Assembly: GCF_000719475.1 (NCBI RefSeq)
Contig: NZ_JOGO01000130.1
Coordinates: forward strand, 1 to 7,488
Reading direction: 5' to 3'
Source of the DNA: Streptomyces sp. NRRL F-5630
Lineage (GTDB): Bacteria; Actinomycetota; Actinomycetes; Streptomycetales; Streptomycetaceae
DNA length: 7,488 nucleotides
Made by a program: the position numbers and the translations under genes. Below, piece after piece: positions 1 to 5,823 of this stretch; the stretch's first letter is position 1, and each line of letters starts with the position of its first letter. The notes under the pieces were generated by a model that saw only the letters and a list, made by a program, of their open reading frames with translations, searched no databases and was not told the DNA's origin.

Positions 1-303
1 GCCCCGCCCCGGCCGCCCGCCCCGACACGGACACCCCCCCAAAAGGAACGCCCCCCGGACCTCCCAGCCGTACGGCCTCGCCTGGCCCGGTCAGCGCGCA
101 CCCGTCGTGCTCGGGTGACAGCCGCCCCAGCCGGTGTACCACCCCCCTCGGAGACCGCCGTCACCGCCGAACCGCCGACACCGGTGGCCCTTCCTCCGCT
201 TCGCCTCCCCGGACGTCGTAGCGTCAGCGGGGGCGGCACGCAGCCGTCACCATGTCAGCAGCCCCGGCGCGGGCAACGACTCGCGGCGGGGGGAGGAGTG
301 TCC
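1..303. other. Left-edge stretch with no supported gene
   Basis: These 303 bases are C-rich at the left end and hold no gene I can support. The frame of the downstream hydrolase stays open back to base 1, but its conceptual translation is proline/arginine-rich, has mixed third positions and resembles no protein, so I treat it as non-coding leader. A 13-base match to the hxlR start region (CCATGTCAGCAGC) is probably chance. No convincing −35/−10 pair was found for the gene that follows. Confidence 0.6.
292..298 (+). promoter_or_regulatory. Ribosome binding site of the dienelactone hydrolase gene
   Basis: GGAGGAG lies 5 bases before the ATG at 304. It is the only good Shine-Dalgarno sequence in the open frame and fixes the start there, rather than at the GTG at 115. 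Confidence 0.85.
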
Positions 304-1047
304 ATGTCCGCGTCCGAACCGTCCCCTTCCGCCACCCCGGCCCCGCGGTCGGCCGGTGAGCCGCAGCAGAACGTCAGCTTCCCGAGCGCGGGCGGCACCG
401 CGCACGGCTACCTCGCCCTGCCGCCCACCGGACGTGGTCCCGGGGTGCTCGTCATCCAGGAGTGGTGGGGGCTCACCGAGCACATCGCCGACGTGACGCG
501 CCGTCTCGCCGCCGAGGGCTTCGTCGCCCTCGCCCCGGACCTGTACGGCGGCGCCGTCGCCCACGACACCGCGGAAGCGGGCCGGATGATGGGCGCCCTG
601 CCGGTGGAGCGCGGCGTGGAACTGCTCTCCGGAGCGGTGGACTACCTGCTCGGCCTTCCCGAGGTCACCTCCTCCTCCGTGGGCGCGGTCGGCTTCTGCA
701 TGGGCGGCGGTTTCGTCCTGCAACTGGCAGCGACCGACCCCCGGGTCAGCGCCGCTGTCCCCTTCTACGGGGTGATCCAGGGCGAACTCCCGGACTTCAC
801 CGGGACGCGCGCCGACATCCTCGGGCACTACGGCGAACAGGACGGCAGCGTCCCGCCCGAGTCCCTCGACGCGCTGCGGGCCGCGCTGCGGAAGGCCGGA
901 GTCACCCCCGACCTGCGCCTCTACCCGACCGGCCACGCCTTCTTCAACGACCGTCGCGAGACGTACCACGCCGACGCAGCCCGCCAGGCGTGGCAGTCCA
1001 CCCTCGGCTTCCTGCGCAGCCACCTCGGGACGACACCGGGGAGGTGA
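304..1047 (+). CDS. Dienelactone hydrolase family protein (alpha/beta hydrolase)
   Basis: This encodes 247 residues, the usual length for the family. Dienelactone hydrolases open cyclic enol-lactones such as 4-carboxymethylenebut-2-en-4-olide in chlorocatechol breakdown. Most genomic homologues have unknown ester or lactone substrates and are probably cytosolic. Visible family landmarks are QEWWG (E53 is the glutamate that gates the nucleophile), the cysteine-nucleophile elbow GFCMGG (C132), the acid in GEQD (D180) and the histidine in TGHAFFN (H211). The catalytic triad Cys-Asp-His is therefore complete. The first 20 or so residues are a Ser/Pro/Ala-rich, probably disordered leader with no signal peptide. 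The start is set by GGAGGAG at 292-298. The gene is convergent with the glutamine-synthetase-like gene, whose long frame overlaps its last 127 bases. No pathway partners are in view, so the true substrate cannot be named. Family assignment is secure. Confidence 0.93.
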   Translation: MSASEPSPSATPAPRSAGEPQQNVSFPSAGGTAHGYLALPPTGRGPGVLVIQEWWGLTEHIADVTRRLAAEGFVALAPDLYGGAVAHDTAEAGRMMGALPVERGVELLSGAVDYLLGLPEVTSSSVGAVGFCMGGGFVLQLAATDPRVSAAVPFYGVIQGELPDFTGTRADILGHYGEQDGSVPPESLDALRAALRKAGVTPDLRLYPTGHAFFNDRRETYHADAARQAWQSTLGFLRSHLGTTPGR

Positions 1048-2528
1048 GCCGCCGACGGCCGGGGGACGTGCGGGGGTCGTCTTCGGTGCGGGGGGTGTCG
1101 GTAGGCGCGGCGGGTGGCGTTGGCGAGGGCCTGGGGGCTGTACCCCGCGAAGAGGGCCACCTCGGCCTCCCGTACCTCCGTGATCGCTTCGAAGAGCGGA
1201 TCGCCGAGCGCCGCGCGCAGCACCTCCGACTGCCGGAAACGGGCCACCGCTTCCGGCAGTGAGCCCGGCAGCCGGGCCGGCCTCTCCTCCTCCGCCAGGT
1301 CCGCCGGGTCTCCCGCCGTGGCCGGGGGAAGTCGCTCGCCGCGCTCCAGGCCGCCGAGACCCGCGGCGAGCACCGCGCCCGCGACGAGGTACGGGCTCGC
1401 CGCCGCGTCGAGGCACTTGACCTCGGCGTTCGCCGTCTCGGCCCGGCCCGGCGTACCGGGGATCAGGCGCAGTGCCGCCTCCCTGTTCTCCGGCCCCCAG
1501 CACTGGAAGGCGCCCGTCCAGCGTGAGGGGGCCAGGCGCAGATAGCTCGCGGGGCTGGGGGCGCCGATCGCGAGCAGGGCCGGAAGCTCGCCGAGGATGC
1601 CCGCGAGGAAGGACTCGGCCTCCGGGCGCAGCCCGCTCGGCCCCTCGCCCCCGCCGCACAGGTTGATCCCGTCGCGCCACAGGCTCAGGTGCAGGTGCCG
1701 GCCGTTGCCCACCTGGTCGGCCAGAACGCTGGGCCCGAAGTTGGTCTCCCAGCCGTACCGGACGGTGACGGCGCGGATGGTCTCCTGGACGAGGACCACG
1801 AGGTCGGCGGCGCGGACGGGCCCGGCGGGCGCGACGGACAGTTCGAACTGCCCCGGCGAGTACTCCGGGTGGATCTGGAGGACCTCGACGCCCTGCCGCT
1901 CCAGGGCGACGAGGATGTCCCGCAGGTAGTCGCCGTGCGGTGCCAGACGTGTCATGCCGTACGCGCCGCCCGGCGCGGGCGGGCGTGGCTCCGCCTCCGC
2001 GTGCGCGGAGTTCCCCGCGTCGGTGCCGTCGGCGGGGAGGGTGACGATCCACTCGGTCTCGAAGCCCATGAGCGGTGAGAGCCCCGCCGCCTCCGCGCGG
2101 GCGGTGATCCGGCGCAGGAAGGTGCGGTGGCAGGCGGCTGCGGGGGCGCCGGACTGCTCGTACCTGTCGCCGGGGGCCCAGGCCCAGCCCGGCTGCCCCG
2201 CGAGGACCGTGAGAGCGCTCAGGTCGGGGACGACGCGGAGGTCGCCCTCCGGGCCGCCGATGTACGTACTGCTCGTGAAGGAGTCGTCGACGAGGGCCAC
2301 GTCGAAGACCGGCGAGAGCCCGACGCCGTCCTGTCCCGCCCGCGCCAGGCGTGCCGCGGGCACCGCTTTGACCCGGGTGATCCCGGCCGTGTCCACCGTC
2401 GTGATCGCGACCCCGGCCACCTCCGGTGGGAGCGACGGCACCTGTCCGGTCCCCTGCGCCGCGGGGAAGGCAGGGGTGGGGGCGCCGGGGGCGGGCGCGA
2501 TGCGGGGCTGCGGGGACTGGGTGTGCAT
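921..2528 (-). CDS. Glutamine synthetase family protein (GlnA-like, probably not ammonium-dependent GlnA), with anomalous C-terminal extension
   Basis: The product has 535 residues; type I synthetases and their relatives usually have 440-480. The class forms gamma-glutamyl bonds with ATP. Landmarks are the metal-site pair FETE (E157, E159), HPEYSPGQFEL (E222, E229), GNGRHLHLSL (H278), the phosphate/ATP arginines in WGPENREAALR, and AEVKCLDAAASPYL near 368-381. The ammonium-site DGSS loop is absent (VDDSFTSS at 80-87). So is the NLYxLP adenylylation tyrosine motif. A lysine (K371) replaces the usual arginine after the metal glutamate. These points suggest a gamma-glutamyl-amine ligase or related enzyme, as shown for some Streptomyces GlnA paralogues; the substrate is inferred, not shown. 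The family normally ends near FAGYSPQALANATRRAY (residue 476, base 1101). The next 59 residues are Arg/Pro-rich, use atypical codons and run antisense into the hydrolase gene. The start is set by AGGAGGAG at 2539-2546. Confidence 0.88.
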   Translation of the reverse strand: MHTQSPQPRIAPAPGAPTPAFPAAQGTGQVPSLPPEVAGVAITTVDTAGITRVKAVPAARLARAGQDGVGLSPVFDVALVDDSFTSSTYIGGPEGDLRVVPDLSALTVLAGQPGWAWAPGDRYEQSGAPAAACHRTFLRRITARAEAAGLSPLMGFETEWIVTLPADGTDAGNSAHAEAEPRPPAPGGAYGMTRLAPHGDYLRDILVALERQGVEVLQIHPEYSPGQFELSVAPAGPVRAADLVVLVQETIRAVTVRYGWETNFGPSVLADQVGNGRHLHLSLWRDGINLCGGGEGPSGLRPEAESFLAGILGELPALLAIGAPSPASYLRLAPSRWTGAFQCWGPENREAALRLIPGTPGRAETANAEVKCLDAAASPYLVAGAVLAAGLGGLERGERLPPATAGDPADLAEEERPARLPGSLPEAVARFRQSEVLRAALGDPLFEAITEVREAEVALFAGYSPQALANATRRAYRHPPHRRRPPHVPRPSAAHLPGVVPRWLRRKPRVDCHAWRAASAWYVSRRSLKKAWPVG

Positions 2529-2538
2529 GACGAGGCGT

Positions 2539-2546
2539 CTCCTCCT
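2539..2546 (-). promoter_or_regulatory. Ribosome binding site of the glutamine-synthetase-like gene
   Basis: AGGAGGAG on the minus strand stands 10 bases before the ATG at 2528. The frame also opens upstream at 2603, but only this start has a strong site, and it drops an arginine-rich leader that looks untranslated. Confidence 0.8.
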
Positions 2547-2589
2547 GTCACGGGGCGGCACCGTCGTACCGGAACCACGCCGTGACAGG

Positions 2590-2619
2590 AAGGTACCCAT
2601 CAACTACTCTGTGTGAAAA
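2590..2619 (-). promoter_or_regulatory. Candidate promoter of the glutamine-synthetase-like gene
   Basis: On the minus strand TTTTCA (2619-2614) and TACCTT (2595-2590) are separated by 18 bases. They match the loose actinobacterial TTGACA / TAnnnT pattern and would give a leader of about 55 bases. The −35 region coincides with one of two repeated CTGTGT(G)AAAAC elements. This is prediction only. Confidence 0.35.
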
Positions 2620-2656
2620 CTCTGGCGGGTAAGTGTGACCATCGCACTGTGTAAAC
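2597..2656. repeat. Pair of direct repeats upstream of the glutamine-synthetase-like gene
   Basis: CCATC-N7-CTGTGTGAAAAC (2597-2620) and CCATC-N3-CTGTGTAAAC (2639-2656) lie in the same orientation on the plus strand. They sit on and just upstream of the predicted −35, in the only A/T-richer patch of this intergenic region, so a transcription factor site is plausible. They do not fit the GlnR box spacing. The factor is unknown. Confidence 0.4.
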
Positions 2657-2744
2657 GTGATGATCGGCCCGGAGGGGGGTGTGTGGTCGGGAGGGCACTG
2701 CCGAGGCGGTCGGGAGGGAACCGCTGGAGTCTTCAGCTCCCGGG

Positions 2745-2796
2745 CCCGGATCGGCCAGGACCTCGTCAGCCCCGGATCGGTGAAGACCTCTCAGGT
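2745..2796. repeat. Imperfect 26-bp tandem repeat at the end of the SatP-like gene
   Basis: Two adjacent 26-base units begin CCCGGATCGG at 2745 and at 2771 and share a GACCTC block. About 17 of the first 20 positions agree. The second unit runs over the stop codon of the transporter gene (2791-2793). A small hairpin, GACCT-CTC-AGGTC, lies at 2785-2797. It may act in 3'-end formation or be a simple duplication. Confidence 0.6.
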
Positions 2797-3432
2797 CCGC
2801 AGTGGCCAGGTCGGGATCACCTCGCGCCGCCACGTGCTGTTCGCGACGTGCGCGAAGGACCCGTACCAGGCCGCGACCGCCGTCACGAGCCCGAGCCAGC
2901 CGCCCACGTGGTCGACGCCGCTGGAGCCGGCGAAGGCGCCCGCCGAGAGGAAGGCGAACGTCAGCGTGAGGAAGACGAAGACGCCGAGGACGACGCCGTT
3001 GGTGCGCAGCGCCGCGACCGTCATGTACGCGGTGAAGATCGCCCAGGCGAGGAGGAAGAGGCCCGTGGCCTTGTCCGCGTAAGCCGGGTCGAGGCCGGGC
3101 GCGATCTTGCCGACGTAGAGCGCGAAGGCGAGCCAGAAGCCGCCGTAGGAGACGAACGCCGTCGCCGAGAAGGTGTTGTTCCTGCGGAACTCCCAAAGCC
3201 CCGCGAGCAACTGCGCGAGGCCCCCGTAGAAGAGCGCGAGGGGCAGGACGACCTTCTCGACGGAGTCGTCGAGCAGGCCAGCGTTGAAGACGCTGAGCAC
3301 GAAGGTCGTCAGGGCGAAGGCGCCGAGGCCGAGACCACCGGGATCGGCCACCTGCGCGGGCGCGGCGGAGGGTTCGGGGGTGGTCGCGGGGCGGGTGGTG
3401 GCCGCCGCGGGCCTGGGCTTGCTGGGGGACAC
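2791..3432 (-). CDS. Acetate/succinate uptake transporter, GPR1/FUN34/YaaH (SatP) family
   Basis: The product has 213 residues, typical for this small membrane family, which imports acetate and, in Escherichia coli SatP, also succinate. After a 30-residue Ala/Pro/Thr-rich cytoplasmic tail comes DPGGLGLGAFALTTF (30-44). This is the actinobacterial form of the NPAPLGL signature that starts the first helix. Six membrane segments can be read at about 34-54, 62-82, 90-108, 122-141, 145-165 and 176-196. FYGGLAQLLAGLWEFRRNNTFSATAF in the second/third helix region is also typical. I chose the GTG at 3432 because AGGAGAGGAG lies 8 bases upstream; a longer frame from the GTG at 3462 has a poorer context. 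The gene lies 262 bp upstream of the glutamine-synthetase-like gene on the same strand. The gap holds a candidate promoter, so co-transcription is uncertain. Substrate preference is inferred from family. Confidence 0.9.
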   Translation of the reverse strand: MSPSKPRPAAATTRPATTPEPSAAPAQVADPGGLGLGAFALTTFVLSVFNAGLLDDSVEKVVLPLALFYGGLAQLLAGLWEFRRNNTFSATAFVSYGGFWLAFALYVGKIAPGLDPAYADKATGLFLLAWAIFTAYMTVAALRTNGVVLGVFVFLTLTFAFLSAGAFAGSSGVDHVGGWLGLVTAVAAWYGSFAHVANSTWRREVIPTWPLRT

Positions 3433-3584
3433 GAGCTGCTCTCCTCTCCTTGGGGGCCGCACGGGGAGGGACGGGCGCGGGCCGCGCGAGACGGTCCCGG
3501 GGCACGTTCCGCGGGTGCGGGGAGTCGGAGCGCGGGCGGGGGGAGGGGGCGCGCGACCGCGTACGGGCGGCGCGCGAGCGGCCC
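3433..3584. other. G-rich region upstream of the SatP-like gene
   Basis: This stretch contains the transporter's ribosome binding site (AGGAGAGGAG on the minus strand, 3450-3441) and purine-rich, G-run-rich sequence on the plus strand. It should hold the transporter promoter, but I see no clear −35/−10 pair. The 18 bases at 3433-3450 recur almost exactly, on the other strand, at 4182-4199. Confidence 0.55.
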
Positions 3585-3767
3585 CTACGCGGACTCACCT
3601 GCCCTCTCACGGCGGCCCGTTGCTTCGGCGAAGCCATCCTCGGCCTGTGGCATAACAGCGTCAAGATCCTCGGCCGATAATTCATGTACGCGCCAACTAG
3701 TAGAACGTCGCTTCTGAGGTGCGGGATAGAGGTGTCTGCGTCTGGGGCGGGTGTCTGTAGTGCTCAT
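3585..3767 (-). CDS. Doubtful small hypothetical ORF (60 codons) in a low-G+C patch
   Basis: An ATG at 3767 follows a G-run (GGGGGG, 4 bases upstream) that could serve as a weak ribosome binding site. The product would be 60 residues: a basic first half (RPRRRHLYPAPQKRRSTSW) and an acidic second half (HELSAEDLDAVMPQAEDGF), with no cysteine and no membrane segment. I do not recognise it. The acidic part vaguely recalls peptide-leader sequences such as ELSxEELDAV, but there is no GG site, no cysteine core and no modification enzyme nearby, so I do not call a peptide natural product. Codon use is unlike the rest of the window, with AGA, CGA, GTA, ACT and one TTA. TTA is rare in Streptomyces and needs the bldA tRNA. 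The frame continues an upstream open stretch with no stop before the ATG. It may be a remnant or non-coding. Confidence 0.25.
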   Translation of the reverse strand: MSTTDTRPRRRHLYPAPQKRRSTSWRVHELSAEDLDAVMPQAEDGFAEATGRRERAGESA

Positions 3768-4246
3768 GTGCCCCCCGGTCTGCCGCCGGCCGGTACGGAT
3801 GGCTTGAGGCCACGCGACGAGTTCGGTGTCGAGGTTGTCGAGAGCGGTGACGCCGGCCAGGGGATCGACCCGGACGAGGGTGGAGCAGGTCCCGTAGCGG
3901 GTACGCGCAGTGCTCCTTGCGGACGGTGCCCGGGGTCGAGGGATCGGGGCTCGCGCGTGGTCCAGGAGCGGGCAGGGCTCCGCCTCCCTGCGGGCCGCCG
4001 GGACCCTCGCGTTGAAGGGCCGGGCGTACCCGCGAGGACGCCTTTCCTCCGTGCGGCGAACTCGCCGTTCGCCTGCGGTGGGAGGGAGGCCGATCCTGAC
4101 CGCCCGGGTCAGCGCGTCACACTCCTCGACGCTCAACCAGCGAACGACGGAGGCGACTGCGCAAGCACCCGTCCTCGTGGAAGGAGAGGAAAGCAGCTCA
4201 CCCTTCGCTCTCCGTGCCACAAGCAAATGTGGGGGACAGGGCTCTC
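3768..4246 (-). pseudogene. Gene-less stretch with coding-like fragments, possible decayed gene(s)
   Basis: No intact gene is recognisable here. Two minus-strand patches in one frame have strongly G/C third positions and protein-like composition. The patch at 4163-4065 reads VVRWLSVEECDALTRAV and the patch at 3899-3768 reads STLVRVDPLAGVTALDNLD. Between them the frame turns into Arg/Pro-rich text. Another frame (TVRKEHCAYPLRDL) looks better just before 3899, which would fit a frameshift. No start with a ribosome binding site was found, and I cannot name a family. The alternative is plain G+C-rich intergenic sequence. Confidence 0.3.
4217..4232 (-). terminator. Weak hairpin downstream of the HxlR-family gene
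   Basis: CCACA and TGTGG form a 5-bp stem around a 6-base loop, 15 bases past the regulator's stop codon. There is no T-tract, as is common for terminators in high-G+C actinomycetes, and the stem is short, so this is tentative. Confidence 0.3.
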
Positions 4247-4618
4247 CTAGGCGGTGTCGAGCGCCGACAGCTGCCGGGTGATCCGGTCGAACAGCTCCGT
4301 CAGCGGTTCGCCGATGTCCCGGCCGAACTCGGTGAGCCCGTACGTGACCTGCGGTGGCGTCGTCGGCTCGACCTTCCGCCAGACCAGGCCGTCTGCGACC
4401 AGTGCGCGCAGGGTCTGGGCCAGCATCTTCTCGCTGATGCCCTGGATGCTCTCGCGCAGCTCGTAGAACCGCAGGTCGTTGCGCCGCAGGGAGATCAGCA
4501 CCCAGACGCCCCACCGGCTGGTCACGTGGTCGACCACGTCGCGCGCCAGGCAGTCAGTGTGAAACACCTCATACCGCTCACCGGTCTCGGCCCCTCTGCG
4601 CTGCACGCCTTCCGCCAT
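4247..4618 (-). CDS. HxlR-family (DUF24) winged helix-turn-helix transcriptional regulator
   Basis: The product has 123 residues, a usual HxlR length. The N-terminal YEVFHTDCLARDVVDHVTSRWGVWVL (16-41) carries the conserved cysteine (C23), which in relatives such as YodB and HypR senses electrophiles or oxidants by thiol chemistry. The winged helix follows: FYELRESIQGISEKMLAQTLRALVADGLVWR (51-81) is the recognition region and VEPTTPPQVTYGLTEFGRDI (83-102) is the wing. The family binds DNA as a dimer, mostly as a repressor, and often controls a neighbouring oxidoreductase. Here the gene is divergent from an NmrA-like oxidoreductase across a 93-bp gap with a clear inverted repeat, so autoregulation and control of that gene are likely. 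Its own ribosome binding site is weak (GAAGG about 13 bases before the ATG). Family call is secure; the inducer is unknown. Confidence 0.93.
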   Translation of the reverse strand: MAEGVQRRGAETGERYEVFHTDCLARDVVDHVTSRWGVWVLISLRRNDLRFYELRESIQGISEKMLAQTLRALVADGLVWRKVEPTTPPQVTYGLTEFGRDIGEPLTELFDRITRQLSALDTA

Positions 4619-4628
4619 GTCAGCAGCT

Positions 4629-4658
4629 TACCTTCTGGTATGTCCTTACTAGAAGTTA
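4629..4658. promoter_or_regulatory. Inverted-repeat operator between the HxlR regulator and NmrA-like gene
   Basis: TACCTTCTGGTA (4629-4640) and TACTAGAAGTTA (4647-4658) form 12-base inverted arms around 6 bases, with 10 of 12 pairs matching. The inner 9 bases (4632-4640 against 4647-4655) match at 8 of 9. The left arm is itself a TACC-N4-GGTA palindrome. TACT/AGTA-type half-sites resemble those reported for HxlR regulators such as YodB. The repeat begins 10 bases upstream of the regulator's ATG and lies about 54 bases before the oxidoreductase ATG, where binding could block both promoters. Confidence 0.6.
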
Positions 4659-4699
4659 GCCCTCGCTCCTATCGTGACCACCCTCAGTGCACATCCGAC

Positions 4700-4705
4700 A
4701 AGGAG
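4700..4705 (+). promoter_or_regulatory. Ribosome binding site of the NmrA-like oxidoreductase gene
   Basis: AAGGAG stands 6 bases before the ATG at 4712. It fixes this start, although the frame is open upstream as far as 4214. Confidence 0.85.
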
Positions 4706-4711
4706 CTGATC

Positions 4712-5551
4712 ATGATCGTGGTGACCGGGGCGACCGGAAACATTGGCCGACCGCTGACGCGGGCGCTGGCGGAGGCGGGCGAACAGGTGACGGCGGTGTC
4801 CCGGCACCAGGCGGTGGTGCCGGACGGTGTCCGCCACCGGGTGGCCGACCTCGCCGAGCCGGCCGGTCTGCGGCCCGCACTGGCGGGGGCGACGTCGCTG
4901 TTCCTGCTGCTCTCCGGCGATCTGCACGCCGCCGGTGCCCGTCCCGCCGACATCATCGGCGAGGCCGTGGACAGCGGAGTCCGTCGCATCGTCCTGCTCT
5001 CCACGCTCGGTGTGGTGACCAGGCCCTTCGGAGCGACGCGGATCGCGATGCGCGCGCTGGAGGAGACGGTGCGGGAGTCCGGCCTGGAGTGGGCCGTCCT
5101 GCGGCCGGGCGGCTTCGCCTCCAACGCCCTGTGGTGGGCCGGGTCCGTCCGCTCGCGACGGGTCGTCGCGGCGCCCTTCGGCGATGTCGGAGTGCCGGTC
5201 GTCGACCCGGCGGACATCGCCGCGGTGGCGGCGGCCTGCCTGCTGGAGGACCGCTGCACCGGCGGCGCGTACGAGCTGACCGGCCCCGAGGTGATCACTC
5301 CGCGCGAGCAGACGGAAGCCCTCGCGGCAGCGCTGGGCTCGCCCGTGGCCTTCCACGAGCTGACCCGCGACGAAGCCAGGACCGCGATGGCCCAGAGCAT
5401 GCCGGAGGAACTCGCCGACGAGACCTTGGACATCCTCGGCGATCCGAGCCCGGCCGAGCTGCGAGTCAGCCCGGACGTGGAGCGCGTCCTCGGCCGTCCC
5501 CCGCGGCCCTTCGCCGACTGGGCCGCCCGCAACGTCGCCGCTTTCCGCTGA
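4712..5551 (+). CDS. NmrA-like / atypical SDR family NAD(P)-binding oxidoreductase
   Basis: The product has 279 residues. It opens directly with MIVVTGATGNIGRPL, a beta strand and the GxxGxxG dinucleotide loop (6-12) typical of NmrA/HSCARG-like and QOR2-like atypical short-chain dehydrogenases. Other landmarks are IVLLSTLGV (93-101) and LEWAVLRPGGFASNALWW (125-142), the family's LRPxxFxxN segment. Then come VPVVDPADIAAVAAACL (161-177) and YELTGPEVITPREQTEALAAALG (187-209), the C-terminal substrate region. The classical YxxxK catalytic pair is missing, as in many NmrA-like members. It may therefore be an NAD(P)H-dependent quinone or electrophile reductase, or a cofactor sensor. The divergent HxlR regulator, a family that responds to quinones and aldehydes, supports a detoxification role; that is inference. 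A stem-loop 10 bases after the stop may end transcription. Confidence 0.9.
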   Translation: MIVVTGATGNIGRPLTRALAEAGEQVTAVSRHQAVVPDGVRHRVADLAEPAGLRPALAGATSLFLLLSGDLHAAGARPADIIGEAVDSGVRRIVLLSTLGVVTRPFGATRIAMRALEETVRESGLEWAVLRPGGFASNALWWAGSVRSRRVVAAPFGDVGVPVVDPADIAAVAAACLLEDRCTGGAYELTGPEVITPREQTEALAAALGSPVAFHELTRDEARTAMAQSMPEELADETLDILGDPSPAELRVSPDVERVLGRPPRPFADWAARNVAAFR

Positions 5552-5561
5552 GACCGGTGGC

Positions 5562-5580
5562 CCGGGCGGTACTCGCCCGG
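5562..5580 (+). terminator. Stem-loop after the NmrA-like gene
   Basis: CCGGGCG (5562-5568) and CGCCCGG (5574-5580) form a perfect 7-bp stem around the loop GTACT, 10 bases after the oxidoreductase stop. There is no T-tract, which is usual for actinomycete terminators. Confidence 0.5.
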
Positions 5581-5823
5581 TGCTGAGACCGCCTGGGTTC
5601 GCCGGTGGGTGGTCGTAGCTGTTGGACGTGCGGTGACGTCGGTTCCAGCCGCTGGAGGCGCGGTGCAGCGCCTGTCCGCGTGCGGAATGCCCGGCCAGGA
5701 GGGGCGGAAACCGGTGTGTCCCGCCTGGTCGGGCCGGCAAAGCGATGGCAGGACGAGCATGAGCCAGCCGCCGGGCCGCCGGGACCGGTTGAGCCCGGCC
5801 GCCTCCTGGAGCTGGTCGAGCGC
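5581..5823. other. Convergent intergenic region between the NmrA-like gene and murP
   Basis: No gene could be supported here. On the minus strand, just past the murP stop and in the same frame, about 35 codons have strongly G/C third positions (ALDQLQEAAGLNRSRRPGGW). They have no start of their own and no recognised family. The plus strand over the same bases also reads plausibly, so this may be composition only. Confidence 0.4.

Noticed and set aside
115..303. Longer hydrolase product starting at GTG 115
   Set aside because: The leader is low-complexity and lacks a ribosome binding site, whereas ATG 304 has a perfect GGAGGAG at ideal spacing.
247..2052. 601-codon minus-strand open frame across the hydrolase and synthetase genes
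   Set aside because: It is Arg/Pro/Gly-rich text in an alternate frame over two genes with clear family motifs; long shadow frames are normal at this G+C.
2597..2656. GlnR box upstream of the synthetase-like gene
   Set aside because: Single GTnAC- and GAAAC-like words occur, but not with the required 11-base phasing.
2600..3717. Frames of about 360 codons on both strands over the transporter gene
   Set aside because: They are Arg/Glu/Gly-rich shadows; the six-helix SatP-like frame explains the region.
3585..3767. Lanthipeptide or other ribosomal peptide precursor
   Set aside because: The ORF has no cysteine, no GG/GA cleavage site and no modification or export gene in the window.
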